64,000 nucleotides of DNA from Streptomyces indicus. GTDB taxonomy: Bacteria; Actinomycetota; Actinomycetes; Streptomycetales; Streptomycetaceae. How positions within the stretch are numbered: the first letter of the stretch is position 1; every line of letters begins with the position of its first letter. Of this stretch, positions 57,114-64,000 are shown piece by piece. The notes below the pieces were generated by a model. That model saw nothing but the letters and a program-made list of their open reading frames with translations, did not search any database and had not been told where the DNA came from. Location of the stretch: the NCBI RefSeq assembly GCF_900100315.1, contig NZ_FNFF01000002.1, positions 496,001-560,000 of the forward strand. Direction: 5' to 3'. A program made the position numbers and the translations under genes.

Positions 57114-58483
57114 AGTCCCTCGACGTGCGGATCTGGGGCATCCGGAAGCGCCAGACCAAGAAGCCGTCCTTCGATGTGCGCTGGACCGTCGCCGGTCAGG
57201 TCTTCTCCGAGTTCTTTCGCACGAAGGCCCTGGCCGACAACTACCGCTCCAAGCTCCTGCGAGCGATACGAGACGGCGAGGAGTTCGACACCGAGTCCGG
57301 GCTTCCCGAGTCGCTGGCGGAGCAGAAAGCATCTCTGACCTGGTACGCCTTCGCCCTCCAGTACGTCGCGATGAAGTGGCCGCACGCGGCACCGAACTAT
57401 CGCGACTCGATCAGCGAGAGCCTGACGTCGGTCACGATGGCCATGCTCAGCGAACGCGCCGGCCGCCCCTCGGACAAGCTTCTGCGGCACTCGCTGCGCA
57501 ACTACGCCTTCGTGCTCCCGGGACCGGAGGACGCGGACCTGCCCACCGAGGTCGCGAACGCTTTCCACTGGGTGGCCAAGGCCTCGCGGCCGCTTTCCGA
57601 TCTCGCTGAGCCTGCGGTCGGGCGGATGGTGCTTGACTCCCTAAAGCTGAGGCTCGATGGGTCCGCTGCCGCTGCTGAGACCGTGCAGCGCAAACGACGG
57701 ACGCTCGTCAATGCTGTGCACTACGCCGTGGACCTCGGGGAGTTCAAAGAGAACCCCATCACTGCTGTGCGCTGGAAGCGACCAAAGGTCTCCAAGGCAG
57801 TCGATCCGCGCGTGGTGGCGAATCCGGAGCAGGTCCGCGCCCTGCTCCATGCTGTCTCGTACGTCGGCGGCTATAGGCGCGCCCGCGGTCGGCGCCTGGT
57901 GGGCCTCTTCGCGTGCATGTACTTCGGGGCCTTCCGGCCGGCTGAAGCCGTTGCCCTCCGGGAAGCGGACCTCAAGCTCCCCGAGCTCGGCTGGGGTGTC
58001 GCCCTGCTCAATCGCACCCGCCCGACCGCGGGCAAGCGCTGGACCGATACCGGCGAGACGCACGACGACCGCGGACTGAAGAACCGGCCCACCGAAGAGG
58101 TGCGCCCCGTGCCCATCCCTCCGCAGCTGGTCACCATCCTGCGTGATCACCTGAAGACCTTCGGCACGGCTCCGGACGGCCGCCTGTTCACGAACGAGCG
58201 TGGCGGGCTCGTCGGCTCCTCCACGTACTACCGCGTCTGGCAGGAGGCTCGGGTGCTGGCGCTACCGCCAGTTGCCGTAGCTTCCCCGCTCGCATCCCGC
58301 CCGTACGACCTGCGGCACTCGGCCCTCTCGACCTGGCTCAACGCGGGCGTGGACGCCACCGAGGTAGCGCAGCGGGCAGGCAACAGCGTCGAAGTGTTGC
58401 TGGGGCGGTACGCGAAGTGCATCGACGGCCGCCAGGAGATCGCGAACCGCAAGATCGAGGAGCTGCTGCGGGAATACGAATGA
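57110..58483 (+). CDS. int: Tyrosine site-specific integrase
   Basis: A 457-residue recombinase that joins attP to the tRNA-Arg attB. The N-terminal arm-binding region has IWGIRKRQTKKPSFDVRW. A core-binding helical domain is followed by the catalytic domain: Arg in FGAFRPAEAVAL, YDLRHSALSTWL near residue 400 (Tyr in place of the first His, as often in actinobacteria), and the nucleophilic Tyr near 434 in LLGRYAKCID. It is the last operon gene, about 600 bases from attR, which is the usual place. Confidence 0.95.
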   Translation: MKSLDVRIWGIRKRQTKKPSFDVRWTVAGQVFSEFFRTKALADNYRSKLLRAIRDGEEFDTESGLPESLAEQKASLTWYAFALQYVAMKWPHAAPNYRDSISESLTSVTMAMLSERAGRPSDKLLRHSLRNYAFVLPGPEDADLPTEVANAFHWVAKASRPLSDLAEPAVGRMVLDSLKLRLDGSAAAAETVQRKRRTLVNAVHYAVDLGEFKENPITAVRWKRPKVSKAVDPRVVANPEQVRALLHAVSYVGGYRRARGRRLVGLFACMYFGAFRPAEAVALREADLKLPELGWGVALLNRTRPTAGKRWTDTGETHDDRGLKNRPTEEVRPVPIPPQLVTILRDHLKTFGTAPDGRLFTNERGGLVGSSTYYRVWQEARVLALPPVAVASPLASRPYDLRHSALSTWLNAGVDATEVAQRAGNSVEVLLGRYAKCIDGRQEIANRKIEELLREYE

Positions 58484-58515
58484 TCACGCGGCCCATATGC
58501 GCTCATACTTCGGGG

Positions 58516-58857
58516 ATGGACCTGTCCGCTGAAGGCGACGAGCTCGATCCGCGGTGGGGCGAGGTGGACAGCAACGTGTACGGCACGGTGCACGGTCAGC
58601 GAAGCGCCTCACCCGTGGCCGAGTGTTTCGTCCGGGCCGGCTGGAGGTCGCGGTCATCCTCATGGCATGGCTACGAGGTGGGGACCCGTTGGTGCGAGGT
58701 GGAGCTCGATCCCAGTGAGGACGGCATCCTGCTGCACGGGGTTGTCGACCCGCTTCGGTTTGACGAGCTCGTCGACCTTCTCGGCCGGTTCGGGCTGACC
58801 TACTCGCTGGAGCTCTACGACGAGGCGGGCACTCTGCTTCGTGACGTCAGAGCCTGA
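58516..58857 (+). CDS. Hypothetical protein between int and attR
   Basis: A 113-residue acidic protein (MDLSAEGDELDPRWGEVDSN) without membrane segments. The C-terminal half (VDPLRFDELVDLLGRFGLTY) looks like an alpha-beta fold. No family recognised. It starts 32 bases after int and may be co-transcribed. Confidence 0.6.
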   Translation: MDLSAEGDELDPRWGEVDSNVYGTVHGQRSASPVAECFVRAGWRSRSSSWHGYEVGTRWCEVELDPSEDGILLHGVVDPLRFDELVDLLGRFGLTYSLELYDEAGTLLRDVRA

Positions 58858-58947
58858 TGGGGTGAGCGCCCCGCTCACGGCCCCTGGATTCTTCCGGGGG
58901 CCTTCGCCGTTTTCAGGGTCTGACCTGGGCTGATGCTTCAAGATCCT

Positions 58948-58964
58948 GTCCACAAATAGTCCAC
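58948..58964. other. Candidate integrase arm-binding site, right arm
   Basis: GTCCACAAATAGTCCAC differs from the site at 43750-43766 at a single base. It lies 116 bases inside attR, in the same orientation as the left copy. Confidence 0.5.
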
Positions 58965-59022
58965 AGACCCCGACATAGAGCCGCTTTGAGCGGCCTACAG
59001 CTGCACAAGCCTGCAACGCAAG

Positions 59023-59064
59023 AAAGACCCCGGTCTCAGCGTTTCCGCTGGTCACGGGGTCTTT
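59023..59064. terminator. Bidirectional terminator next to tRNA-Arg
   Basis: AAAGACCCC at 59023-59031 pairs with GGGGTCTTT at 59056-59064, with an inner CAGCG/CGCTG pairing. It faces the end of the tRNA-Arg gene (minus strand) and the end of the element operon. The same structure in related sequence is at 27703-27743. Confidence 0.82.
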
Positions 59065-59079
59065 AGGCACTCCATAAGG

Positions 59080-59123
59080 GGTGCCCCCGGCAGGATTCGA
59101 ACCTGCGCACACGGCTCCGGAGG
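59080..59123. repeat. attR: 44-bp core shared with attL
   Basis: Identical to 43643-43686. It forms the 3' half of the intact tRNA-Arg gene, supplied by the element on integration. Confidence 0.95.
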
Positions 59124-59153
59124 CCGTTGCTCTATCCCCTGAGCTACGGGGGC
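59082..59153 (-). tRNA. tRNA-Arg (anticodon CCG)
   Basis: A cloverleaf is readable on the minus strand: acceptor GCCCCCG with CGGGGGC, D-arm GCTC...GAGC, anticodon stem ACGGC/GCCGT with loop CTCCGGA (anticodon CCG, reading CGG), T-arm GCAGG-TTCGAAT-CCTGC, discriminator A. CCA is not encoded. The 5' half belongs to the chromosome and the 3' half is restored by the element. Confidence 0.95.
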
Positions 59154-59294
59154 GTGTCGGGCGCCCTGGGGCGGTGACGGGTAGAACCCTACCAGCTCTT
59201 CGGGGGTGGGCATGAACAGGTATTTCGTGGGGGCCCTTGGGTGGAAGTGGGGAAAAGCCGGACGCGGTGGGTGGGGCGGACCTACCCTCGATTT

Positions 59295-59747
59295 GTGCCA
59301 GGGGCGTCGGGCCGGGTCCTTGTCGTGGACGACAACAAGGTGATCCGGCAGCTGATCAGGGTCAACCTCGAGCTGGAGGGCTTCGAGGTCGTGACCGCGG
59401 CCGATGGTGCCGAGGCGCTGGACATCGTGGAGCAGGTCGGGCCCGATGCGGTCACCCTTGATGTGGTGATGCCGAGGCTCGACGGGCTCAGGACCGCGGC
59501 CCGGCTGCGGAACGATCCTCGGACGCGTGAGCTGCCGCTCGTCATCGTGAGTGCCTGTACTCAGTACGAGGTGGAGAGCGGGCTCGAGGTCGGGGTGGAC
59601 GCCTTCTTGGCGAAGCCCTTCGAGCCGGCGGAGCTGGTCGCGGTGGTTCGGGGGCTGGTTCAGCAGCGCCATGACGGGTCTTTGAAGAAGGACGTCAGAT
59701 CTTTGAAGACGGACGTCAGGGAGCAGGCCGGGCGTGGGCAGCGGTAG
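59295..59747 (+). CDS. Single-domain response regulator
   Basis: A 150-residue CheY-like receiver: acidic pair in VLVVDDNKVIRQL, phospho-acceptor Asp in AVTLDVVMPRLDG, Thr/Ser switch in LVIVSAC and Lys in AFLAKPFEPAEL. There is no DNA-binding domain; the C-terminal 25 residues are charged, with a short duplicated unit (SLKKDVR, SLKTDVR). The start is set at GTG 59295, just before the receiver; GTG 59241 is possible. No partner kinase is adjacent. Confidence 0.88.
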   Translation: MPGASGRVLVVDDNKVIRQLIRVNLELEGFEVVTAADGAEALDIVEQVGPDAVTLDVVMPRLDGLRTAARLRNDPRTRELPLVIVSACTQYEVESGLEVGVDAFLAKPFEPAELVAVVRGLVQQRHDGSLKKDVRSLKTDVREQAGRGQR

Positions 59748-59800
59748 GGCCGCCGGGGAGCGGTAGGGCCGCGGGGCAGCCATAGGGCGGCCGTAGGGAC
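59748..59800. repeat. Short GC repeats after the response regulator
   Basis: GCGGTAGGGCCGC-type units recur (59741, 59760) together with the related CATAGGGCGGCCGTAGGG in the 150-base gap before the methyltransferase gene. Probably slippage; could act as a weak terminator. Confidence 0.45.
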
Positions 59801-59900
59801 GCCGGGCGGTGGTCCTCGGTGAGGGTGTGTGCCGTACCTATGCCCGGTCGAGTAGGCGTACGGATATCGCGGGTGGCGCGGGCGGCGCGACCCTCAAGGC

Positions 59901-60740
59901 ATGAGTTCTTACGTGACGCGTCCCGGGCCGGTCGGCCGGGTCAAGTGGGCCCTGATGAGGGGCCTGTTGGGGAGTGTCGGGCGACTCAGCAAGGGCGTCC
60001 GCATCGGGTATCGGCATGGGTTCGACAGTGGGGTCATGCTCGATTACGTCTATCGGAACAAGGCTCAGGGGATCGCCGGGGTCGGGTGGGTCATCGACCG
60101 GGTGTTCCTCGGCGCCGTGGGGTGGCGGGCCATTCGGGCGCGGCGGGCGTTGCTGCTCGCGACGCTCGATGAGGAGATTCTGCGGCGGGCCGGGAGCGGT
60201 CGCAGCGTCTTTCTGCTGGATGTGGCCGGTGGGCCCGGGCGGTATCTGCAGCAGCTGATCGGCGGGCATGCGGCGGGCCGGGTGCGGGTCGAGTGCCGGG
60301 ATCTGGCGGAGGACGGGCTGCGGCTGGGTGAACGGCTCGCGCGGGAGCGGGGGTTGGGGCCCGAGGTCATCGCGTACGAGGTGGGGGACGCGCTGGATCC
60401 GAAGCCGCCGGCGTCCGGGGCGCCGGATGTGATCGTGGTGTCCGGGCTGTACGAGCTGCTGCTCGACGAGGAGGTCATACGGGCGTCGGTGGAGCGGCTG
60501 CGGGGGCTGCTCGCGCCCGGCGGGACGCTGGTGTTCACCACGCAGACGCGGCATCCGCAGCTCGACTTCATCGCGCATGTCCTGCCCAATCGCGAGGGCA
60601 AGCTGTGGGAGATGCGCTGCCGGAGCGTCGAGGAGGCCGAGGGCTGGGCGCGGGCCGCCGGGTTCGATGAGGTGGAGAGCGCGATGGAGGCGGTCGGGTT
60701 GTTCGCCGTCACCACCGCGCGGGTCACGACGATGAGGTGA
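59901..60740 (+). CDS. Class I SAM-dependent methyltransferase family protein
   Basis: A 279-residue protein with a helical N-terminus (VKWALMRGLLGSVGRLSKGV, GFDSGVMLDYVYRNKAQG). The Rossmann domain has the SAM loop VFLLDVAGGPGRYLQQL, an acidic ribose-binding region (VECRDLAEDGLRLG), PDVIVVSGLYELLLDEE and LLAPGGTLVFTTQTRHPQLD. The substrate is unknown. It starts with ATG 59901 and ends near the convergent Ku gene. Confidence 0.8.
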   Translation: MSSYVTRPGPVGRVKWALMRGLLGSVGRLSKGVRIGYRHGFDSGVMLDYVYRNKAQGIAGVGWVIDRVFLGAVGWRAIRARRALLLATLDEEILRRAGSGRSVFLLDVAGGPGRYLQQLIGGHAAGRVRVECRDLAEDGLRLGERLARERGLGPEVIAYEVGDALDPKPPASGAPDVIVVSGLYELLLDEEVIRASVERLRGLLAPGGTLVFTTQTRHPQLDFIAHVLPNREGKLWEMRCRSVEEAEGWARAAGFDEVESAMEAVGLFAVTTARVTTMR

Positions 60741-60859
60741 TGCGCGGGGCCGCACCACGGCAGCGAGCGGCGGCCGGCACGGCGCGGTGACGGCCGCCTC
60801 CACACGACCGCCTCCATACGACCGCCTGCACGCGGCCGCCTCCACGCAGCCGCCTCCCG

Positions 60860-61978
60860 TCAGGCCGAGGCGCGCTTGCGCGGAGTCGCCTTCTTCGCCG
60901 TCGACTTGGCCGACTTGGCGGTCTTGGCTGTGGACTTGCTCGCCGACTTCGCCGTCGATTTCGTCGTCTGCTTGGCTGCGGTCTTCGCCGTCGATTTCTT
61001 CGCCGTCGATTTCGTCGCCGTCTTCGATGCCGTCGACGTCTTCTTCGAGGTCGACTTCTTGCCACCCACCTCCTTCGGGGACGCCGCCGCGGCCTTCTTC
61101 GCGCGGCGGGGTTTCAGCGGGGTCACCTCCGCGACCTCCCCGTCGTCGGAGGACGAGTCGGAGGAGCCCGAGGAGTCCGAGGAGTCCGAAGAGGATTCGC
61201 CGCGGGCTGCCTGGGCCGCCTTGACGCTGTTCTCCAGGGCCGCCATCAGGTCGATGACCTTGCCGCCGGCCGCCGGCTGCGCGGGGGCGGGGGCGACCGT
61301 ACCGCCGCCCGTCTTCGCGGCGATCATCTCCTCCACCGCGATGCGGTAGTCGTCGTGGAGGGTTTCGATGTCGACCTCGCCAAGGGTGTCCATCAGGGCG
61401 TCCGCGAGGTCGAGTTCCGCGTCTCGGATCGTGACGTGGGTGTCGGGGGCGGCGTCCTCCGCGGCGCGGATCTCGTCGGGCCAGAGCAGGCCGTGCATGG
61501 CGATCGCGTTGTCGACGACCCGGAGCATGCCCAGGCGTTCGCGGCCTCGCAGGGCGAATTTCGCGATGGCCACCTTCTGGCTGCGCTTGAGGGCTTCGCG
61601 GAGCAAGGTGTACGGCTTGGCTGCCGGGACTCCGTTCGCGGCCAGGTAGTACGCCGTGTCCATCTGGAGCGGGTCGATGCGTTCGGCCGGGACGAAGGCG
61701 ACGATCTCGATCGTCTTGGCGGTCGGGATCGGGAGCGACGCCAGGTCCTCGTCCGTGATCGGGATGATCGAGCCGTCCGCGTCCTCGTACCCCTTGCCGA
61801 TCTCCGCGGTCGTGACCTCCTTCTCCTCCAGCTCGCACACCTTGCGGTAGCGGATCCGGCCGCCGTCGGCGGTGTGGATCTGGCGGAAGGAGACGTTGTG
61901 GTTCTCGGTGGCGTTGACGAGCTTGATCGGGATGCTGACCAGGCCGAAGGAGATGGCGCCGTTCCATATGGATCGCAC
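60860..61978 (-). CDS. ku: Ku DNA end-binding protein (NHEJ)
   Basis: A homodimeric ring that binds double-strand break ends and recruits LigD-type enzymes. The Ku core covers residues 1-255: MRSIWNGAISFGLVSIPIKL, RYRKVCELEEKEV, PLQMDTAYYLAA. A long C-terminal tail of about 110 residues has Ser/Asp repeats and then Lys-Ala-Thr-rich, histone-like repeats (KKSTAKTAAKQTTKST), a DNA-binding extension seen in actinobacterial Ku. The start ATG 61976-61978 diverges from the ligase genes 61 bases away. Confidence 0.96.
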   Translation of the reverse strand: MRSIWNGAISFGLVSIPIKLVNATENHNVSFRQIHTADGGRIRYRKVCELEEKEVTTAEIGKGYEDADGSIIPITDEDLASLPIPTAKTIEIVAFVPAERIDPLQMDTAYYLAANGVPAAKPYTLLREALKRSQKVAIAKFALRGRERLGMLRVVDNAIAMHGLLWPDEIRAAEDAAPDTHVTIRDAELDLADALMDTLGEVDIETLHDDYRIAVEEMIAAKTGGGTVAPAPAQPAAGGKVIDLMAALENSVKAAQAARGESSSDSSDSSGSSDSSSDDGEVAEVTPLKPRRAKKAAAASPKEVGGKKSTSKKTSTASKTATKSTAKKSTAKTAAKQTTKSTAKSASKSTAKTAKSAKSTAKKATPRKRASA

Positions 61979-62039
61979 GTTTTGCCCCTTCCAGAGCGAT
62001 ACGAGGGGTGTATGCGTGTTCGCGTGGGATTCTTATCGT

Positions 62040-62939
62040 ATGACGCCGATCACAGAGGTGGAGGGGCGGCGCCTCGCGCTCTCGAACCTGGAGAAGGTGC
62101 TCTATCCCGCGCACGGCTTCACCAAGGGCGAGGTGCTGCACTACTACGCCGTGACGGCGGGCTCGCTGCTCGCGCACCTCTACAACCGGCCCGTTTCCTT
62201 TCTGCGCTTTCCGGACGGGCCCGATGGCCAGCGGTTCTTCGCGAAGAACGTGCCTCCGGGGACGCCGGCCTGGGTGCGGACCGCCGAGGTGCCGAGGAGG
62301 AGTGAGGGACGTACCGCCAAACAGGTCGTCGTGCAGGACCTGGCCACCCTCATGTGGGCCGCCAACCTGGTGACGGAGTTCCACACGCCGCAGTGGCAGG
62401 CCGATGCGCCGGGGCGGGCGGACCGGATGGTGTTCGACCTCGATCCCGGGGAGCCCGCGACCATCGTGGAGTGCTGCGAGGTCGCGCTGTGGCTGCGGGA
62501 GCGGCTGGAGGCGGACGGGCTGCACGTGTACGCCAAGACCTCCGGGTCGAAGGGGCTGCATGTGCTCGTACCGCTGGAGCCGACGCCTTCGGAGAAGGTG
62601 TCCGCGTACGCCAAGGAGCTGGCGGTCGAGGCCGAGCAGGAGCTGCCGGGACTCGCGCTGCACCGGATGACCAGGGCGCTCAGGCCCGGCAAGGTCTTCG
62701 TCGACTACAGCCAGAACGCGGCCGCGAAGACGACCGCGGCGCCCTACACGCTGCGGGCGCGGGCGCTGCCGACCGTGTCGGCGCCCGTCACGTGGGAGGA
62801 GATCGAGGGCTGCGAGGAGCCGGGTGACCTGGTGTTCCTCGCCGACGACATTCCGCCGCGGCTTCAGGAGTACGGGGATCTGCTCGGCCCGCTGATCAAC
62901 CTCAACCGGGCCGGGAAACTGCCCAAGGGGTTCCGGTGA
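62040..62939 (+). CDS. LigD-type DNA polymerase domain protein
   Basis: NHEJ polymerase/primase (299 residues) that fills gaps at breaks, preferring ribonucleotides. The family motifs are present: EKVLYPAHGFTKGEVLHYY near the N-terminus, the metal-binding Asp pair in MVFDLDPGEPATIVE, the SGSKGLHVLVPL loop and VFVDYSQNAAAKTTAAPYTL with the third Asp. In mycobacteria this is part of one LigD protein with ligase and nuclease domains; here it is a separate gene followed after 19 bases by the ligase. The start ATG 62040 begins MTPITEVEGRR. Confidence 0.93.
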   Translation: MTPITEVEGRRLALSNLEKVLYPAHGFTKGEVLHYYAVTAGSLLAHLYNRPVSFLRFPDGPDGQRFFAKNVPPGTPAWVRTAEVPRRSEGRTAKQVVVQDLATLMWAANLVTEFHTPQWQADAPGRADRMVFDLDPGEPATIVECCEVALWLRERLEADGLHVYAKTSGSKGLHVLVPLEPTPSEKVSAYAKELAVEAEQELPGLALHRMTRALRPGKVFVDYSQNAAAKTTAAPYTLRARALPTVSAPVTWEEIEGCEEPGDLVFLADDIPPRLQEYGDLLGPLINLNRAGKLPKGFR

Positions 62940-62958
62940 ACGCGGGTAGGGGGCTGCC

Positions 62959-63834
62959 GTGCGGCCGCCCGTGAAGGTGGCGCTCGCCGAGTCGGTGAGT
63001 GCGCTGCCGCCGGCGGCCGGCGGGTGGGCGTACGAGCCGAAGTTCGACGGGCACCGGCTCGTGGTCTTCCACGTGGGCGGGCGGGTGCAGCTCCAGGCGC
63101 GCTCGGGACGGATCGTGACGGGCTCGTTCCCGGACATCACCGAGGCGGCGCGGGCGCTGCCCGAGGGGACCGTGGTGGACGGCGAGGTCGTGGTGTGGAC
63201 GGACGGGCGGATCGACTTCGCGGCGGTGCAGCAGCGGGCCATGTCCACGCCGGCGCGGGCGGCGGAACTGGCGCGGACGCTGCCCGCCTCGTACGCGGCG
63301 TTCGATCTGCTGTCCGTACGCGGCGAGGATCTGCGCGCGGCCCCGTACACGCGGCGGCGCGAGGAGCTGGTCGCGCTGCTCGCGCCGCTCGGGCCGCCGT
63401 TGCAGGCCGTGCCGATGACCACGGACCGTGAGCTGGCGGAGAGCTGGTACGAGGGGCTTCGGGACACCGGCATCGAAGGGCTGGTGGTCAAGCGGCTCGA
63501 CCAGGGGTACCGGGCGGGCCGGCGGTCCTGGCTGAAGCTGCGGCACAGCGATACGCGGGACGCGGTGGTGGTCGGGTTCACCGGGGCGCCTGCGCGGCCG
63601 CAGGCGCTGGTGCTCGTACTGCCGGACGACGACACACCCGTGCTGTCCAGCCCGCTCGGCCCCGGCCTGCGGGCGCGGGCGGCCGAGCTGCTGCCGCCCG
63701 CCGAGGGCACGGGGGAACTGAACGCGGTGGGGCTCGGGGACGTGACCTATCGGACGGTCGGGGGCGGGCTGGTGGTGGAGGTACGGCAGCAGGCGACCCG
63801 GCATCAGACGGTCGGAGTGGTGCGGTTCAAGTAG
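62959..63834 (+). CDS. ATP-dependent DNA ligase (LigD/LigC-type)
   Basis: A 291-residue ligase sealing nicks in NHEJ. Nucleotidyl transferase motifs: the lysine nucleophile in YEPKFDGHRLVVF, VVDGEVVVW, AAFDLLSVRGEDL, GLVVKRLDQGYRAG and WLKLRHSDTRDAVV. A short OB-fold follows (GFTGAPARPQALVLVLP). The start is GTG 62959. It lacks the 3'-phosphoesterase and polymerase domains; the latter is the upstream gene. Confidence 0.92.
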   Translation: MRPPVKVALAESVSALPPAAGGWAYEPKFDGHRLVVFHVGGRVQLQARSGRIVTGSFPDITEAARALPEGTVVDGEVVVWTDGRIDFAAVQQRAMSTPARAAELARTLPASYAAFDLLSVRGEDLRAAPYTRRREELVALLAPLGPPLQAVPMTTDRELAESWYEGLRDTGIEGLVVKRLDQGYRAGRRSWLKLRHSDTRDAVVVGFTGAPARPQALVLVLPDDDTPVLSSPLGPGLRARAAELLPPAEGTGELNAVGLGDVTYRTVGGGLVVEVRQQATRHQTVGVVRFK

Positions 63835-63843
63835 GGGTGCCGG

Positions 63844-63901
63844 CAAGGGGGTTGGGGGGGCAAGGGGGTTGGGGGGGCAAGGGGGTTGGGGGGGCAAGGG
63901 G
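63844..63901. repeat. 17-bp G-rich tandem repeat
   Basis: Three exact copies of a 17-base unit (CAAGGGGGTTGGGGGGG) at 63844, 63861 and 63878, plus a partial fourth. The G-runs could form a G-quadruplex on this strand. It lies between the convergent ligase gene and the partial gene at the window edge. Confidence 0.9.
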
Positions 63902-63908
63902 AAGGTGG

Positions 63909-64000
63909 TTACGTGCGGAGCCAGGTGCGGCGGTCGCGGGCGTGGGCGTACAGCGCCTCGATGTCCGTCGGCTTGTAGACCCCGCCCAGCGTGGCGAAGG
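63909..64000 (-). CDS. C-terminal end of a gene beyond the window
   Basis: An open frame on the minus strand ending with TAA at 63909-63911. The visible residues read FATLGGVYKPTDIEALYAHA, then RDRRTWLRT. Codon use fits a Streptomyces gene (G or C in third positions). Too little is present to name it. Confidence 0.55.
   Translation of the reverse strand, partial: FATLGGVYKPTDIEALYAHARDRRTWLRT

Larger units (their letters stand above)
43643..59123. mobile_element. Integrative and conjugative element of actinomycete type (AICE) in tRNA-Arg(CCG)
   Basis: A 15.4-kb element bounded by 44-bp direct repeats that are the 3' half of tRNA-Arg. It encodes every AICE module: tyrosine integrase and excisionase, a rolling-circle Rep of the RepSA type, a TraB/FtsK-like transfer ATPase, DUF2637 and other Spd-like spreading proteins, and an XRE/Nudix/SCO3933-like regulatory set. 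The left third is a cargo block of lower GC with nuclease and membrane genes. The tRNA gene is restored at the right end. Confidence 0.94.

Noticed and set aside
59838..63710. 1,290-residue open frame on the minus strand spanning Ku and ligase genes
   Set aside because: Overlaps four well-supported genes in other frames; low-complexity Pro and Arg-rich.

Overview
This window is chromosomal DNA of a Streptomyces or a close relative. The evidence is the very high GC content, frequent GTG and TTG starts, the gene order nrtL-lysA-hom-thrC-thrB-rho-prfA-prmC-sua5-glyA-atpIBEFH read leftwards on the minus strand, a two-gene NHEJ ligase system, and an integrated element of the actinomycete integrative and conjugative (AICE) type. 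The species cannot be told from this stretch.

Positions 1-21,500 are conserved core. Read from right to left they hold the aspartate-family pathway (lysA, hom, thrC, thrB), the transcription terminator rho, an LCP cell-wall ligase, ribosomal protein L31 (rpmE), the release factor prfA and its methylase prmC, the tRNA t6A enzyme Sua5, a phosphatase-like protein lacking its nucleophilic cysteine, glyA, a polyprenyl-phosphate sugar-1-phosphate transferase, and the start of the F1Fo ATP synthase operon, which runs off the left edge. Positions 20.7-24.1 kb hold a PTS sugar permease (EIIBCA) with a LicT/BglG-type antiterminator; an RNA antiterminator overlapping a terminator is readable in the permease leader.

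Positions 24-43.6 kb are accessory. They hold a CGNR regulator, an epoxide hydrolase, an AHSA1 protein, a large secreted RHS protein with a nuclease-like tip followed by two candidate immunity genes and preceded by a LamG protein, an IS5-like element with 90-bp terminal inverted repeats, and a frameshifted sialidase. A partial copy of the tRNA-Arg downstream region at 27.7 kb suggests that this block was itself acquired at the same tRNA.

Positions 43,643-59,123 are a 15.4-kb AICE inserted into the 3' half of tRNA-Arg(CCG), bounded by a 44-bp direct repeat. From left to right it holds a probable defence cargo of lower GC (McrB_N-PD-(D/E)XK nuclease, membrane-anchored partner, endonuclease VII-like HNH, DUF4231/SLATT membrane protein), an 800-bp non-coding stretch rich in inverted repeats, an HD hydrolase, a Nudix hydrolase and an XRE regulator. 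A rightward operon follows: SCO3933-like protein, TraB/FtsK-type transfer ATPase, Spd-like small proteins, C5 DNA methyltransferase, ASCH protein, rolling-circle Rep, Xis and Int. Beyond the tRNA the core resumes with a response regulator, a methyltransferase, and Ku with the LigD-type polymerase and ligase genes.
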